Part shown: piece by piece, positions 23,601-35,445 of the stretch
How the letters are laid out: the number at the start of each line of letters is the position of its first letter
Numbering within the stretch: position 1 is the first letter of the stretch
DNA from: Glebionis coronaria
Taxonomy: Eukaryota; Streptophyta; Magnoliopsida; Asterales; Asteraceae
DNA length: 64,000 nt
Direction of reading: 5' to 3'
NCBI GenBank assembly: GCA_025667525.1
Contig: CM046881.1
Location: forward strand, 23,571,580-23,635,579
The notes under the pieces: model-generated
Databases searched by the model: none
What the model saw: only the letters and a program-made list of their open reading frames with translations
Told to the model about the DNA's origin: nothing
Program-made: the position numbers and the translations under genes

Positions 23601-25164
23601 TGATACAGGAGATTTTCTAGTGTGAAAAGTTCGATTCTCGGAATCCTCTCGAATTGATCTCAGTTAAAAGTGGAATGATTTGTTTTTGGTGACAAAAAGT
23701 GGATTGGTTTTCTATTCTACTAAACAGGAAAGTGAATAAAATGGTAATTAAGTAAACTTAAATCAAGTAGCAAATAATAAGCGAAACTGGAAAAATACCC
23801 TTGTAAGAAAATACCCTATGCGGAAAGTATGACCATTCGGAATATATTGGAAATTATTGCTCTATTCGGAAAGTGTACATCATGCGGAAAATACTCCCAT
23901 TCGGAAAAACTGCTTATGCGGAAAGTTTGCTTGATTCGGAAAAATCACACCATTCGGAATAAAATGCTCCCATGCGGAATAATAGGGCTATGCGGAATAT
24001 TTGAAATATTCCGAGTAAAGGAAATAAAATACCCCTATTCGGAATATCAAAAAAGTTCCGAATAGGAAAACAATAAATGGCTATGCGGAAAGTTATAAAA
24101 GTTCCGAATAAGGAACCGAGAACACACCTATTCGGAATAATTGAAAAGTTCCGAATAAGGGAAACTCTAAAATGGCTATTCGGAATGTGAGGCCCTATTC
24201 GGAATATATGGGATATTCCGAATAAAGAAGAAATAAAACCTCCACTCGGAATAATTGAAATATTCCGAGTAAGGCAAACGTAAAATTGGCTATTCGGAAA
24301 ATCTGGGAGATGAAGAACAGTAACAGCAGACACGAACGGGAAACTTAATCAAAAATCCAAAATCAAATCAAATACTTAAAAAGGTTTAACCAAACTAACC
24401 AATAATCATTAACATACCATAAAGAACAAATCCCACTAATAAAAACACTAAATCAACAACTATTTAAGATCAAACTTGAATCAAACAAAAACTTAAGAAC
24501 TTGCAAAAAGAGATGATGAAGAGCAAGATAAATGAAAAGATGGAATGGATTGATTAATGGAAAAGTAACAAGAGTATTGATTAAAGATTACAAGATTAAA
24601 AGAAAAAGATGAAACTCACCAAACTCCCTAATGGAGTTTGTGAAGGGACGAACTACAAAGCCTGAAAAAGAAAAAATGAAAACTAACTCCCTAATGTGTG
24701 AAGAGAAAAACTATATATAGTCCTAGTGGTTGGTTGGTGAGTGGGCTTTCTCCTCTTCTTCTTGTCTTCTCGTCTTTTCAGAAAAGTTGACGTTTTCGAT
24801 TCTGATTCGGGATTTGTTGTCGATTAAATCCAACTCGTCTTTTAATTTATTCGTTAAATAGACTCGAGTTTCTTCGACTTATGAAAATCTTCCGTCTTTA
24901 GTCCTTTTCTTCAATAAATCTTCGAATAGGCCTAGTGACTTCAAATCTTTTGCACGTCTTGGACAATAGACTTTATCTTGAGTCTTTTTCCTTGATAAAA
25001 CCCGTGCAATCCCATGTTTTCTTTAATATTCATCCGGTTAGCTCTGAAATCACAATAAACACAAAAACCACGCATAATTCCAAACAAATGATATTAATTA
25101 CGTGTTTTGGTCTTGTTTTAGCCAGAATTAAGTGGTAAAAGGATGGGTGTTTACACACCTATCA
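23601..25164 (-). repeat. 3' LTR of the Athila element
   Basis: 1,564 bases. From ATTCTCGG at ~23,634 onward it matches the right LTR. The first 33 bases (TGATACAGGAGATTTTCTAG and on) do not. Twenty-three copies of TTCGGA/TTCCGA/TGCGGA-type motifs lie at 23,815-24,305. Confidence 0.92.
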
Positions 25165-25178
25165 AATCCCCTACACTT
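25165..25178 (-). other. Polypurine tract of the Athila element
   Basis: AAGTGTAGGGGATT on the minus strand, immediately before the 3' LTR start TGATAGG. The same AAGTGTAGGGG word recurs at 26,971, 26,746 and 26,691. Confidence 0.85.
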
Positions 25179-27070
25179 AACCATTGCCATGCCCTCATGC
25201 AATGCTTAGTGATAAAGCAATTTTACATTTTTCTCATAATTAATCAACCTTGGCCTTATTTAAATTCTACTAAACAACAATTAAAATACTAAGAGAACTT
25301 AAAACTTTAAAATAAACAAAAGGATGGAAATAACTTGTAAAGAAATCAAAGACTTACATTAGGGCTTTGATGTTGCGAAGATTTATCACCCTCAAGTTTC
25401 ACGTTCCCCAAACTAAGCTTAAAAACGAGATCATTGTTATTATAAGTTAGTAAATCAAACACTTACACACATGGCTTAATTAAATGCTTAAACTCCCTTA
25501 TTCCTAGGTGTATCTCTTATATTTTATTTTTGTCTTAGAATGATCATGAAGATGCATTTTTAGACTTATTTCGATAGTTTATTAAGGCTGAAAGCAAAGT
25601 AGGACGATTTGATCAATAGTTAGCTAAAGGACAAAATCTCTTAAAACTGCTTCTCGGGATATCAAAAAGTTCATATCTTGGCATAACTTGGTTCACGATT
25701 TGAGACCTTTCTCGGGCCGATATTTGGCATGTACTTCATACTTCATATCTTCGAGAGACGTTCTTGAGATAATGGTCTTCTCATCATAATAGAGTTTCTT
25801 CACTTGGAGACTTTTGAGGGGTACTCCAACTTTGTTGACCACGACTTCATGATTATTTCTTCAATCTTTATTTGGGATTTTGAGATACAACGATCCGCCT
25901 CCTTTTCGGACTTGGATCTATTTATCCTCATACCTTGTTAGGGTCTTTTCGGATAGACTTCTCCATGATCTTTATGGGAGTTGATTGCTTTTCGTCGTGA
26001 GTCTTGATCCTTCATATTGACATTAGGAATAATGCTTTTCACATCACTTTGGATCTTCAGCAATAAAATTGAATCCTCATGCCTTGTTAGGGCCTTTTCG
26101 GACTCGCCAATCTTCGCGCCCCGCTTCATAAGTTATGCCTTGGCTATGAACTCTCGTCATTACCGAGCAACTTTTAAACGATCTTGGGCTAGAAGCTAAG
26201 TAACTTTTCAAATCGTAAGACCTTACTTATTGCAGATAAATATTAGCAAGTGATGGGAGAATAGGCAACTAATTACACCAAGTGAGCTTGCGCAAGAATA
26301 CCGACTTATAATTGACTCTATCATTTCTCGTCCTCCACAATTTAAAATCTCAAATAATGAGACTCGTGGACACTTAGCCTAATAAACCAATTAAGGTCTA
26401 CATGGTTAAGGATACTAGCTAGAATAAACTTGGATAAGTCTATTCGGGTTGAGTCAAAATAAACGCAACGGGCCTAATATGTCAAAGATATCTAAACTAG
26501 CTACACCAATTTATTAATATTTTTGACTTTATTGCGGGATATATACATATGAAAGAAACGATAAAAATTTAAAAAATTACAACTAAATGGCCAAAGTTAA
26601 TAAAAAATTTGAAAAATGCTGAAAAATAGGATTTTCTGGTTAAATGAAGGCATTTTCATGGAAAAGTCCACTTAAAACTTCGATAGAAGTCTCCCCTACA
26701 CTTAAGATAAACATTGTCCTCAATGTTTAAGCATGTGGGAAAAGTCTCCCCTACACTTATGACATTGTGCACGTTGGTTAACTCAAGTTAAGGAAGAGAC
26801 GACTAAAGTGATCAATTTCAAATGTGAGAATGAAGAAAATTGAATCACGATAGTTGAGAGATAGAACCGGATTTCGGATAACACGGGAGCACGGTTCTTC
26901 AAAGATTTCCAAGATTGCAGTAATCCCTGTAAGCACATCACCACACAAACACAAATGACCAAAATAGGTCCTCCCCTACACTTAGGGGGTTAAAGGGATA
27001 GATACTCGGGCTGCCTCCCGAGGAGCGCTTGTTTTTGATAACCGAGTCACGAGCCTGACTCGACCCAAAT
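25179..27070 (-). other. Athila 3' untranslated region
   Basis: No envelope-like frame. The short frame at 25,938-26,129 matches a counterpart in the gag-protease element (46,625-46,825), but both sit in conserved non-coding DNA with no domain, so they are not called as genes. Three extra polypurine-like copies (plus-strand CTCCCCTACACTTA) lie at 26,691, 26,746 and 26,971. Confidence 0.6.
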
Positions 27071-30000
27071 TTAGTTCATGGGGGACGTGGTGAGGGATGG
27101 AATCACCTCCTGAGAGGTGTCCTCACCAAAGTACAACTTCACTCGTTGGCCATTCACCTTAAAATTTGGTCCATTAGGTTGAGCGAGCTCGAGAGTACCA
27201 TATGGAAAAATTTGGGCGATGGTGAATGGGCCGGACCAACGAGATTTGAGCTTTCCCGAGAAGATTTTCAACCGAGAGTTAAAAAGTAAGACTTTGTCTC
27301 CAACATGGAACTCTCGGTTTTTGATCTTGGAGTCGTGAATGAGCTTAGTTCGTTCCTTATAGATCAAAGAATTTTCATAAGCCTCATTCCGAAGTTCATT
27401 CAGCTCATTGAGTTGGATCTTGCGTAGGTCACCGGCTTTGTTTATATCAAAATTGGCCCACTTCAAGGCCCAATAAGCCTTGTGCTCCAACTCAATGGGG
27501 AGGTGGCACGCTTTCCCGTACACAAGACGATAAGGCGTACAGCCGATCGGGGTCTTGTAAGCAGTACGGAAAGCCCACAAAGCATCATCGAGGTTATCAG
27601 CCCATGCGGCACGATGCTCTCCCACGGTCCTTTCCAAAATTCGCTTCAGTCCTCGGTTGGATATTTCGGCCTGGCCATTAGTTTGTGGGTGGTAGGCTGT
27701 GGAAAGACGATGGTTTATACCGTACTTAGCCATGACTCGAGCAAATTGGTCATTGCAGAAATGAGTCCCACGATCACTAATAATGGCACGAGGCACACCG
27801 AAGCGAGCGAATAGAGCTTTCAAAAAGTTACAAACCACCCTTGCGTCATTAGTAGGCAAAGCTTTGGCTTCAACCCACTTTGAAACGTAGTCAACGGCTA
27901 CAAGGATGTATTTGTTTCCTTTAGAAGAAGGGAATGGCCCCATAAAGTCGATACCCCAAACATCAAAAATTTCACACTCTTGGATGAAATTCTGAGGCAT
28001 CTCGTCTTTATGTGTGATTTTGCCTTGCTTTTGGCAAACATCACATCGCTTAACCATATTGTGAGCATCACGATATATGGAGGGCCAATAAAATCCCGAA
28101 TCAAACACTTTCTTTGCGGTGTAGTTGGGACCAAAGTGACCACCGGTGGGTCCTTTGTGGCAAGCATCAAGGATGTCCGACGCTGCCGGTCCATCAACAC
28201 ATCGGCGAATAATCAGATCAGCACATTGTTTGAATAGGTAAGGGTCGTCCCAAAAGTAAGTCTTGATGTCGGTAAAGAACTTCTTCTTTTGCTGGGACGT
28301 CAACCCTTCCTTGAGAATTCCACCCGCCAAGTAGTTTGCAAAGTCCGCAAACCACGGGGTTTCATTCGGCTTCGAGTTTATAGACATTAAGGTCTCCAAG
28401 GGAAAAGAATCATTGATTTCTTTGGTCGGATGATCCCCTTGGTATGGATCCTCAAGTCTACTAAGATGGTCCGCGGCTAGGTTTTCTGCTCCTTTTTTAT
28501 CGCGGATGTCGATTTTAAATTCCTGGAGCAGCAAAACCCAGCGAAGAAGTCTTGGTTTGGAATCTTGCTTTGTCAACAAGTACTTCAGCGCGGAATGATC
28601 AGTGTACACAATGGTGGTGGAAAGGACAAGATAGGGGCGGAATTTTTCAAAAGCATAGACAACAGCTAAAAGCTCCTTTTCGGTTGTCGTATAATGCAAT
28701 TGTGCCCCAGTCATTGTCTTGCTAGCGTAATGGATCGGTTGGAAGTGTTTGTTCACTCTTTGTCCAAGAACCGCTCCAATAGCAAAATCGCTAGCATCGC
28801 ACATCAACTCAAAGGGAAGCTCCCAATTAGGGGTAACCAAGACGGGTGCCTTAGTTAGCTTATCCTTAAGTGAGTTAAAGGCTTCAAGGCACTCGTTGGA
28901 AAAGATAAAAGGAGTATCTTTTTCCAAGAGGTGGGTCATCGGGCGAGCGATTTGAGAAAAGTCTTTGATGAATCGACGATAGAAGCCCGCATGACCCAAG
29001 AAACTTCTCACACCCTTCACAGTGGAAGGTGGAGGCAACTTTGCTATAACATCGACTTTAGCACGGTCTACTTCAAGACCGGCTTTCGAAATCTTATGTC
29101 CAAGCACGACGCCTTCTTTTACCATGAAATGGCATTTTTCCCAATTTAGAACAAGGCGAGTATCTTCGCACCGCTTTAGCATACGTTCTAAATTGGCAAG
29201 GCAAGATGAGAAGGAATCCCCGAAGACCGAGAAATCATCCATGAAGACTTCCATGGTTTGTTCAACCATATCATGGAAGATAGCTAACATACACCTTTGG
29301 AACGTCCCTGGCGCATTACATAAGCCAAAAGGCATTCGTTTGTAAGCGAAAGTGCCATAGGGACAAGTGAATGTAGTCTTCTCTTGATCTTGGGGATCGA
29401 TGGGTATTTGAAAATAACCCGAGAAACCATCCAAAAAGCAGTAATATTCATTACCGGCTAATCGTTCAAGCATTTGGTCCATGAAAGGTAGAGGGAAATG
29501 ATCCTTTCTCGTGGCATCATTGAGTTTGCGGTAGTCTATACAAACTCTCCACCCAGTAACGAGACGAGTGGGAATCAACTCGTTGTGTTCATTGGGAACA
29601 ACGGTTATTCCGCCCTTCTTGGGCACACAATGGATCGGACTAACCCACGGTGAATCCGAAATAGGGTAAATCATACCCGCATCCAGAAGTTTGATAACCT
29701 CTGTTTTGATGACGTCATGTATTTTTGGATTCACCCTTCGTTGGCTTTGAATAGTGGGCTTGAAGTCGTCCTCCATGAGAATTTTGTGTGTGCAGAAGTG
29801 AGGATCAATTCCACGAATATCCGAGATTTTCCAAGCAATAGCCTTCTTATGATCCTTCAACATAGCAACGAGGCGAGTCTTCTCTTCATCTCTCAAATCC
29901 TTTGCAATAATGACGGGCGATTTCTTGTTGTCATCCAGGAACACGTACTCGAGATGTGGCGGCAACTCCTTAAGTTCCAAATCCGGAGGATTTTCGACGG

Positions 30001-32740
30001 GAGGCGTTTTCAAAGTCGGAGTATCGATAGCAATGACCGTGGGAGATGGAGGCGAAGGATTGTCTTCAGTGAGAAGATTGTCAAAGAAACTCATGTCTTC
30101 ATCCCCCTCGGTGGGAGAATCATTAGTATTTAAATTCGCATCTCCCATGGTAGCTTCAAGATTGTTCCAGAATAAATCACTATCTCCAAATAGAGACAAC
30201 GATGAATCAAGAGAGGACACGGTCTCAACAATGGGAAGAGAGGTAGGAATACTTTTGCAAGCATCATTAAAGTGTTCTTCACAAGCCTCATCAAGAACGT
30301 CAATACAATTAACGCTCTCATATGAATAAGGTTGTTTGGACAACTTTCCCATGTTGAAGACTACTTTATCATCACCCACTCTCATGATAAGCTCACCGGC
30401 TTCAACATCAATAAGAGTGCGACCGGTCCTAAGGAATGGACGACCAACAATAAGTGGCACACGGGGGTCCATCTCGTAGTCGACGACAACAAAATCAGCA
30501 GGGAAGGTGAATTTGTCGACTCCTACGATAACATCTTCGGCTATCCCCACTGGATAAGCAACCGTACGGTTCGCCAATTCCAAAGTCATTTTAGTGGGGA
30601 CTAGCTCTGGGAGAGATAATTGCTTCCAAACACTTAGAGGCATGAGATTAATACTGGCACCTAGATCGGCTAGGGCCATGCAATTCTCTACTCCCGGGAA
30701 ATTGCAAGGGATAAGAAAACGACCCGGATCACCAAGCTTGGTTGGCAATTTCCTTAAAAGCACTGCAGAGCAGTTCTCATTAAGTTGGGTGTTGGCTATG
30801 TCGAGGAGCTTTTCCTTGTCGCTCAAAAGATCTTTAAACATTTTAGCATACTTGGGCATGTGAGCGAGAGCCTCAGCGAAGGAGATATTGAAATTCAGTT
30901 GTTTGAACATTTTAAGGAAATTCGAAACCTGAATATCATCCTTGCTCTTTTGCTTCTCTTTCCTCAACCTAGAAGGATAAGGTATATTGGAAGAAGATGA
31001 AGGCTTTAGAGGAATCGGGTCACTCACAACCACGGGTGGAGGAGGGGTAGAATGAAGAGGTGGAGAAATTGGGGAAGGAGGAGGAATAGGAGCAGGCGAC
31101 TCGTTTTCCTTAGTCACAACCACCGGTGGCGGTATAGGAAGCTCGGGTTCCTTGGTACCTTTACCACTTCTAGTAGTGATTGCTTTCATCTCCCCTCTTG
31201 GGTTCGCAACGGTGTTACTCGGAAGAGTACCCGAAGAAGAGGGTTGACTACTTTGGAAGAAACTAGCCATCATGTTCCTCAAGTCATTCGTCTGACTATC
31301 CAACGTGTTTCGCATATCGGCTCTCAAATCATTTCCTTGCTTTACCAAATCGGCTTTCAGGTTGAGCACTTCTCTCTGAAGATTTCCCACTATCGCATCG
31401 TTAGTCCTCATATAAGTTTCCACTTCTTGGTGAAGAGCGGTGGGTTGGTTGGGAGGAGCATTGTATGCAGGTGGTTGGTAAGCAGGTTGTTGGTAGACTT
31501 GATTGTTTCTTTGAGGTGGTTGTTGCTGCTTGTGAGGTGGGATGTATGGTTGTCGAGGTTGTTGTTGTTGAGGAGGGCGATTAAGGTTTTGTTGTTGGTT
31601 TGGGTTGGAAGGAGGAAAGCCAGGTGGTGAAAGATAGTTGTTGCTGCGATAGCTAAGCAAGTTACGGTCACCTTGGGGTTTTGCTTGATAAGCGGGTTGT
31701 TGGTAGGTGCCATATGCCGCATTCACATTCTCAGCAGGGTAATCTTGGGTGGCGGTACAAGTTGTGTAAGAGTGGGGACCACCGCATATCTCACAAGGTT
31801 GGCTGACAGCGTTTACTTGAGCGTTTTTGGCGTTGTTGCTGTTGTTGTTGCTGACGGTATGTGTGACAAGCGATTCAAGAAGCGTGGTGATTTTGTCTAA
31901 TCGCTTGTCGCTGTCATTAGTGCTAGCACTAGCAACATTGGTCCTAACGCTCTTGGTTTGCACACGAGATTTGTTCTCAATGATGTCCCAAGCAGCATTG
32001 GAAGTCTTAGCCAATAAATTACCCCCTGAGGCACTATTCAGTGAATCTTGGTCACTCATGCTTAAACCATTGTAAAAAGTATTTATTTGATGTACTTTGG
32101 TAAAACCATGTTGTGGGCATTTTCTTAAAAGATCTTTAAAACGATCCCAAGATTCACTGAAAGACTCATCGTACTTTTGTTCAAAGTTTATAATTTCATT
32201 CCGCAAAGCGGTAGTACGAGAGGGTGGAAAAAAGTAATTGATGAACTTTGTTTCCAAATCCGTCCACGAGAGAATACTCTGTGGCGGTTCCTTAGCAAGC
32301 CAATGCCGGGCTTGTCCCTCTAAAGAAAAGGGAAAAAGTTGTAACCTTATAACCTCCTGTGGAACCCCATTGAACTTGACCGTGTTGGTGAGTTGTAGAA
32401 ATCTCTTGATATGGTCGTGTGGGTCATCAATGGTGCGTCCCAAGAACGGTTGAGCTGAGACCATCTGGATAAAGCCTGACTTGAGCTCAAAATTGTTGGC
32501 GGCAATTGGAGGAATGACAATTGGATCCGTGTTGCCATCAACATGAGCTTGCAGCAATTCAATCATTGGGCGATTATCCGGAAGGGGCTCATTGTTGTTG
32601 TTATTCATGTTGTTGAAGGGCGGGTTGTTGTTGTTATTATTGTTGTTCGGAGGTGGTATGTTATTGTTGTTTTGGACACCAGCCATGTCTAAGTTATCGA
32701 GAGGCTCGGGCTCTTGATAAGACGTGGATCGAGTGCGCAT
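27071..32740 (-). CDS. Athila gag-pol polyprotein, intact
   Basis: A single frame of 1,889 residues. Gag capsid domain about residues 105-215. CCHC-like knuckle [13 protein letters not shown] at 316-328. Aspartic protease with DLGAS at ~692. Reverse transcriptase about 1,030-1,210 with active site FMDDF at 1,166-1,170 (the Athila form of YxDD). RNase H about 1,310-1,425 with Asp1314, Glu1354, Asp1381 and Asp1424. Integrase zinc domain His1528, His1535, Cys1566, Cys1569, then catalytic Asp1598, Asp1656 and Glu1692. All key residues are present and no stop or frameshift is seen. It packages the RNA, copies it into DNA and inserts it. The start is the first ATG ~200 bases downstream of the primer site. 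Stretches of Asn near residues 22-50 and Pro/Gln-rich linkers between gag and protease are normal for the family. Gag and pol in one frame would be separated by proteolysis. Confidence 0.95.
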   Translation of the reverse strand: MRTRSTSYQEPEPLDNLDMAGVQNNNNIPPPNNNNNNNNPPFNNMNNNNNEPLPDNRPMIELLQAHVDGNTDPIVIPPIAANNFELKSGFIQMVSAQPFLGRTIDDPHDHIKRFLQLTNTVKFNGVPQEVIRLQLFPFSLEGQARHWLAKEPPQSILSWTDLETKFINYFFPPSRTTALRNEIINFEQKYDESFSESWDRFKDLLRKCPQHGFTKVHQINTFYNGLSMSDQDSLNSASGGNLLAKTSNAAWDIIENKSRVQTKSVRTNVASASTNDSDKRLDKITTLLESLVTHTVSNNNSNNAKNAQVNAVSQPCEICGGPHSYTTCTATQDYPAENVNAAYGTYQQPAYQAKPQGDRNLLSYRSNNYLSPPGFPPSNPNQQQNLNRPPQQQQPRQPYIPPHKQQQPPQRNNQVYQQPAYQPPAYNAPPNQPTALHQEVETYMRTNDAIVGNLQREVLNLKADLVKQGNDLRADMRNTLDSQTNDLRNMMASFFQSSQPSSSGTLPSNTVANPRGEMKAITTRSGKGTKEPELPIPPPVVVTKENESPAPIPPPSPISPPLHSTPPPPVVVSDPIPLKPSSSSNIPYPSRLRKEKQKSKDDIQVSNFLKMFKQLNFNISFAEALAHMPKYAKMFKDLLSDKEKLLDIANTQLNENCSAVLLRKLPTKLGDPGRFLIPCNFPGVENCMALADLGASINLMPLSVWKQLSLPELVPTKMTLELANRTVAYPVGIAEDVIVGVDKFTFPADFVVVDYEMDPRVPLIVGRPFLRTGRTLIDVEAGELIMRVGDDKVVFNMGKLSKQPYSYESVNCIDVLDEACEEHFNDACKSIPTSLPIVETVSSLDSSLSLFGDSDLFWNNLEATMGDANLNTNDSPTEGDEDMSFFDNLLTEDNPSPPSPTVIAIDTPTLKTPPVENPPDLELKELPPHLEYVFLDDNKKSPVIIAKDLRDEEKTRLVAMLKDHKKAIAWKISDIRGIDPHFCTHKILMEDDFKPTIQSQRRVNPKIHDVIKTEVIKLLDAGMIYPISDSPWVSPIHCVPKKGGITVVPNEHNELIPTRLVTGWRVCIDYRKLNDATRKDHFPLPFMDQMLERLAGNEYYCFLDGFSGYFQIPIDPQDQEKTTFTCPYGTFAYKRMPFGLCNAPGTFQRCMLAIFHDMVEQTMEVFMDDFSVFGDSFSSCLANLERMLKRCEDTRLVLNWEKCHFMVKEGVVLGHKISKAGLEVDRAKVDVIAKLPPPSTVKGVRSFLGHAGFYRRFIKDFSQIARPMTHLLEKDTPFIFSNECLEAFNSLKDKLTKAPVLVTPNWELPFELMCDASDFAIGAVLGQRVNKHFQPIHYASKTMTGAQLHYTTTEKELLAVVYAFEKFRPYLVLSTTIVYTDHSALKYLLTKQDSKPRLLRWVLLLQEFKIDIRDKKGAENLAADHLSRLEDPYQGDHPTKEINDSFPLETLMSINSKPNETPWFADFANYLAGGILKEGLTSQQKKKFFTDIKTYFWDDPYLFKQCADLIIRRCVDGPAASDILDACHKGPTGGHFGPNYTAKKVFDSGFYWPSIYRDAHNMVKRCDVCQKQGKITHKDEMPQNFIQECEIFDVWGIDFMGPFPSSKGNKYILVAVDYVSKWVEAKALPTNDARVVCNFLKALFARFGVPRAIISDRGTHFCNDQFARVMAKYGINHRLSTAYHPQTNGQAEISNRGLKRILERTVGEHRAAWADNLDDALWAFRTAYKTPIGCTPYRLVYGKACHLPIELEHKAYWALKWANFDINKAGDLRKIQLNELNELRNEAYENSLIYKERTKLIHDSKIKNREFHVGDKVLLFNSRLKIFSGKLKSRWSGPFTIAQIFPYGTLELAQPNGPNFKVNGQRVKLYFGEDTSQEVIPSLTTSPMN

Positions 32741-32942
32741 ACACCTGCAAAAGAACGAACAAAGAGAAACAAGGCAAAAATATTTTTGGTTTTTATTGTT
32801 TTTTAATTTTTAGGATTTTTGAAAATTTTATATTTTTTAGTTGTTTTTGAAAATTTTCTTGCAAAAGTAACGTTCACGGGGAGCGGATCCCAAAATCCAA
32901 GTTCTACAAAAAACTTTTGATCTTAACGAGAGGAGCCGGCAG
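32741..32942 (-). other. Athila 5' leader
   Basis: ~200 bases between the primer site and the polyprotein ATG, AT-rich, no upstream frame of note. Confidence 0.6.
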
Positions 32943-32950
32943 CGGCGCCA
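32943..32950 (-). other. tRNA-Asp primer binding site of the Athila element
   Basis: TGGCGCCG on the minus strand, two bases after the 5' LTR end and continuing as CTGCCGG. Use of tRNA-Asp is typical of Athila elements. Confidence 0.88.
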
Positions 32951-32952
32951 TT

Positions 32953-34511
32953 TGATATTAGCGTTTTATATGGGTTCAGAATTCTCGGAATCCTCTCGAA
33001 TTGATCTCAGTTAAAAGTGGAATGATTTGTTTTTGGTGACAAAAAGTGGATTGGTTTTCTATTCTACTAAACAGGAAAGTGAATAAAATGGTAATTAAGT
33101 AAACTTAAATCAAGTAGCAAATAATAAGCGAAACTGGAAAAATACCCTTGTAAGAAAATACCCTATGCGGAAAGTATGACCATTCGGAATATATTGGAAA
33201 TTATTGCTCTATTCGGAAAGTGTACATCATGCGGAAAATACTCCCATTCGGAAAAACTGCTTATGCGGAAAGTTTGCTTGATTCGGAAAAATCACACCAT
33301 TCGGAATAAAATGCTCCCATGCGGAATAATAGGGCTATGCGGAATATTTGAAATATTCCGAGTAAAGGAAATAAAATACCCCTATTCGGAATATCAAAAA
33401 AGTTCCGAATAGGAAAACAATAAATGGCTATGCGGAAAGTTATAAAAGTTCCGAATAAGGAACCGAGAACACACCTATTCGGAATAATTGAAAAGTTCCG
33501 AATAAGGGAAACTCTAAAATGGCTATTCGGAATGTGAGGCCCTATTCGGAATATATGGGATATTCCGAATAAAGAAGAAATAAAACCTCCACTCGGAATA
33601 ATTGAAATATTCCGAGTAAGGCAAACGTAAAATTGGCTATTCGGAAAATCTGGGAGATGAAGAACAGTAACAGCAGACACGAACGGGAAACTTAATCAAA
33701 AATCCAAAATCAAATCAAATACTTAAAAAGGTTTAACCAAACTAACCAATAATCATTAACATACCATAAAGAACAAATCCCACTAATAAAAACACTAAAT
33801 CAACAACTATTTAAGATCAAACTTGAATCAAACAAAAACTTAAGAACTTGCAAAAAGAGATGATGAAGAGCAAGATAAATGAAAAGATGGAATGGATTGA
33901 TTAATGGAAAAGTAACAAGAGTATTGATTAAAGATTACAAGATTAAAAGAAAAAGATGAAACTCACCAAACTCCCTAATGGAGTTTGTGAAGGGACGAAC
34001 TACAAAGCCTGAAAAAGAAAAAATGAAAACTAACTCCCTAATGTGTGAAGAGAAAAACTATATATAGTCCTAGTGGTTGGTTGGTGAGTGGGCTTTCTCC
34101 TCTTCTTCTTGTCTTCTCGTCTTTTCAGAAAAGTTGACGTTTTCGATTCTGATTCGGGATTTGTTGTCGATTAAATCCAACTCGTCTTTTAATTTATTCG
34201 TTAAATAGACTCGAGTTTCTTCGACTTATGAAAATCTTCCGTCTTTAGTCCTTTTCTTCAATAAATCTTCGAATAGGCCTAGTGACTTCAAATCTTTTGC
34301 ACGTCTTGGACAATAGACTTTATCTTGAGTCTTTTTCCTTGATAAAACCCGTGCAATCCCATGTTTTCTTTAATATTCATCCGGTTAGCTCTGAAATCAC
34401 AATAAACACAAAAACCACGCATAATTCCAAACAAATGATATTAATTACGTGTTTTGGTCTTGTTTTAGCCAGAATTAAGTGGTAAAAGGATGGGTGTTTA
34501 CACACCTATCA
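32953..34511 (-). repeat. 5' LTR of the Athila element
   Basis: 1,559 bases, TGATATTAGCG to CACCTATCA. Its outer end resembles the solo LTR at 19,244 (both contain TATGGGTTCA), so this copy shows the normal family terminus. The motif array lies at about 33,165-33,655. Confidence 0.93.
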
Positions 34512-34516
34512 ATATC
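34512..34516. repeat. Right target duplication ATATC of the Athila element
   Basis: Exact copy of 23,596-23,600. Confidence 0.92.
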
Positions 34517-34658
34517 TATGAAGAACTCATGAAGGAAAAGTAAATACAAGAAAACAAATAACAACTAACTATTACAATGTTAGCTACACTACTTCTTGAT
34601 TTGATAATAATTCTTGGCTTGATTTTCTTTGAAGAAACATTTTGAAAATCATCATCAT

Positions 34659-35120
34659 TCATCTCCTAGGAGGAGTAGGATTGGTGAACAAAGTTAGCAA
34701 GAGATCTTGCAACCTCCTATGAAGACCAAACATCTCCATTCTTAGGTTTTGAATGATGTAGTTATTATAGAGGCAACATGGACATTTAGTTCCATGAGCT
34801 TCAAGAAAAGCAAAGAAATAAGGATCACCCATGAAGTTTGAAATGGGAACACCCATGGAGTGTTAGGAGGAGGAGAGGGCATGATTTCCAATGGTGATAT
34901 GGGTGAAGGGTGAGGTAAGAAAGGGCTCAACAATGTCATTAACAAAAGGAATGCTTTGAAGAGGTTGCGGGTTCACATCCAAGAGAGGACTAGGAAGGAA
35001 AGGTGAGGACAACTCATTCATTCTTAATTGGAATGAGGAAGAGATGGAACCATGGGAATAGTTAGAACCATGAGTTAAACTAATCTTGCATGGAGCAAGA
35101 GGTGGTGAGGGTGATTTTAG
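34659..35120 (-). CDS. Hypothetical small cysteine-motif protein of the level-2 element (copy 1)
   Basis: Minus-strand frames at 34,659-34,856 and the adjoining upstream stretch to about 35,120 make up the second copy of the HGxxCxCC domain. The motif reads HGTKCPCC and is followed by a helical stretch rich in Asn, Leu and Arg. It shares the FxxxxxHG lead-in with the frame at 22,522-22,908 but is otherwise well diverged. The upstream part is open only piecewise, so the protein may be frameshifted or the true start lost. Function unknown; zinc binding is possible. Confidence 0.4.
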
Positions 35121-35125
35121 GATAT

Positions 35126-35445
35126 TGTAAATCTTGCTTATAATCTAGAGAGAGAAAGAGATAGAGAGATGGTGAGAACACACACACTTTAAGAGAGAAA
35201 TTTGTGTAAAACACACTTTAATATGTGAAAACAATGTGAACCACACCCTCTCCAACTAAGGAGAGGGTTTATATACCCAAGCCCATGAGATGGGCTTGGG
35301 CTTACAATGGGCTGCCGGCCTACACATGTTGTAGGCTTTGCTTGGCCTCGTTTGTTTAATATTAAGATACAAGACTACGAGCTACTAACTTATATATTGG
35401 CGGAGTGACCGAACCTTCTTAAATACGTAAAACGTATTTCCAACA
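35126..35445 (-). repeat. LTR-like segment B (copia type) with polypurine tract
   Basis: It runs from TGTAAATC to TTTCCAACA. The minus-strand purine tract CCTTAGGGGAGAGAT (plus 35,446-35,460) borders it on the right, so it reads as a minus-strand 3' LTR of 320 bases. It contains a GAGAGAGAAAG stretch and a CCTCTCCAACTAAGGAGAGG hairpin beside a TATA-like TTTATATA. The LTR at 55,174-55,477 has the same plan but differs in sequence, so the two are not a simple pair. GATAT precedes it, and GATAT also occurs at 55,501-55,505. Confidence 0.6.

Larger units (their letters stand above)
23601..34511 (-). mobile_element. Complete Athila-lineage Ty3/gypsy retrotransposon
   Basis: 10.9 kb with ~1.56-kb LTRs, a perfect 5-bp duplication, a primer site complementary to tRNA-Asp, a polypurine tract, and one uninterrupted gag-pol frame on the minus strand. 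Overlapping open frames in the two LTRs are identical and keep the same 9,347-base offset throughout, so the LTRs are effectively the same except for the first ~30 bases of the left copy. That points to a very recent insertion. The 1.9-kb stretch between pol and the 3' LTR, where some Athila elements keep an envelope-like frame, has no such frame here. It split the level-2 element's internal region. Confidence 0.95.

Noticed and set aside
23815..24305. CRISPR-like array of short repeats
   Set aside because: Motifs are 6-10 bases, irregularly spaced and in both orientations inside a plant LTR; no repeat-spacer unit and no cas gene.
23829..24333. Open frames shared by both Athila LTRs (78 and 139 codons)
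   Set aside because: They lie across the TTCGGAATA arrays. They occur twice only because the LTRs are identical, and their composition is that of the array.
25938..26129. Frame resembling 46,625-46,825 of the other Athila element
   Set aside because: Similarity reflects homologous 3' non-coding DNA. The frames are short, on opposite relative strands in one case, and lack a domain.
27482..31900. Many plus-strand open frames of 70-190 codons opposite the Athila polyprotein
   Set aside because: They are shadows of the intact minus-strand gag-pol, without domains or independent promoters.
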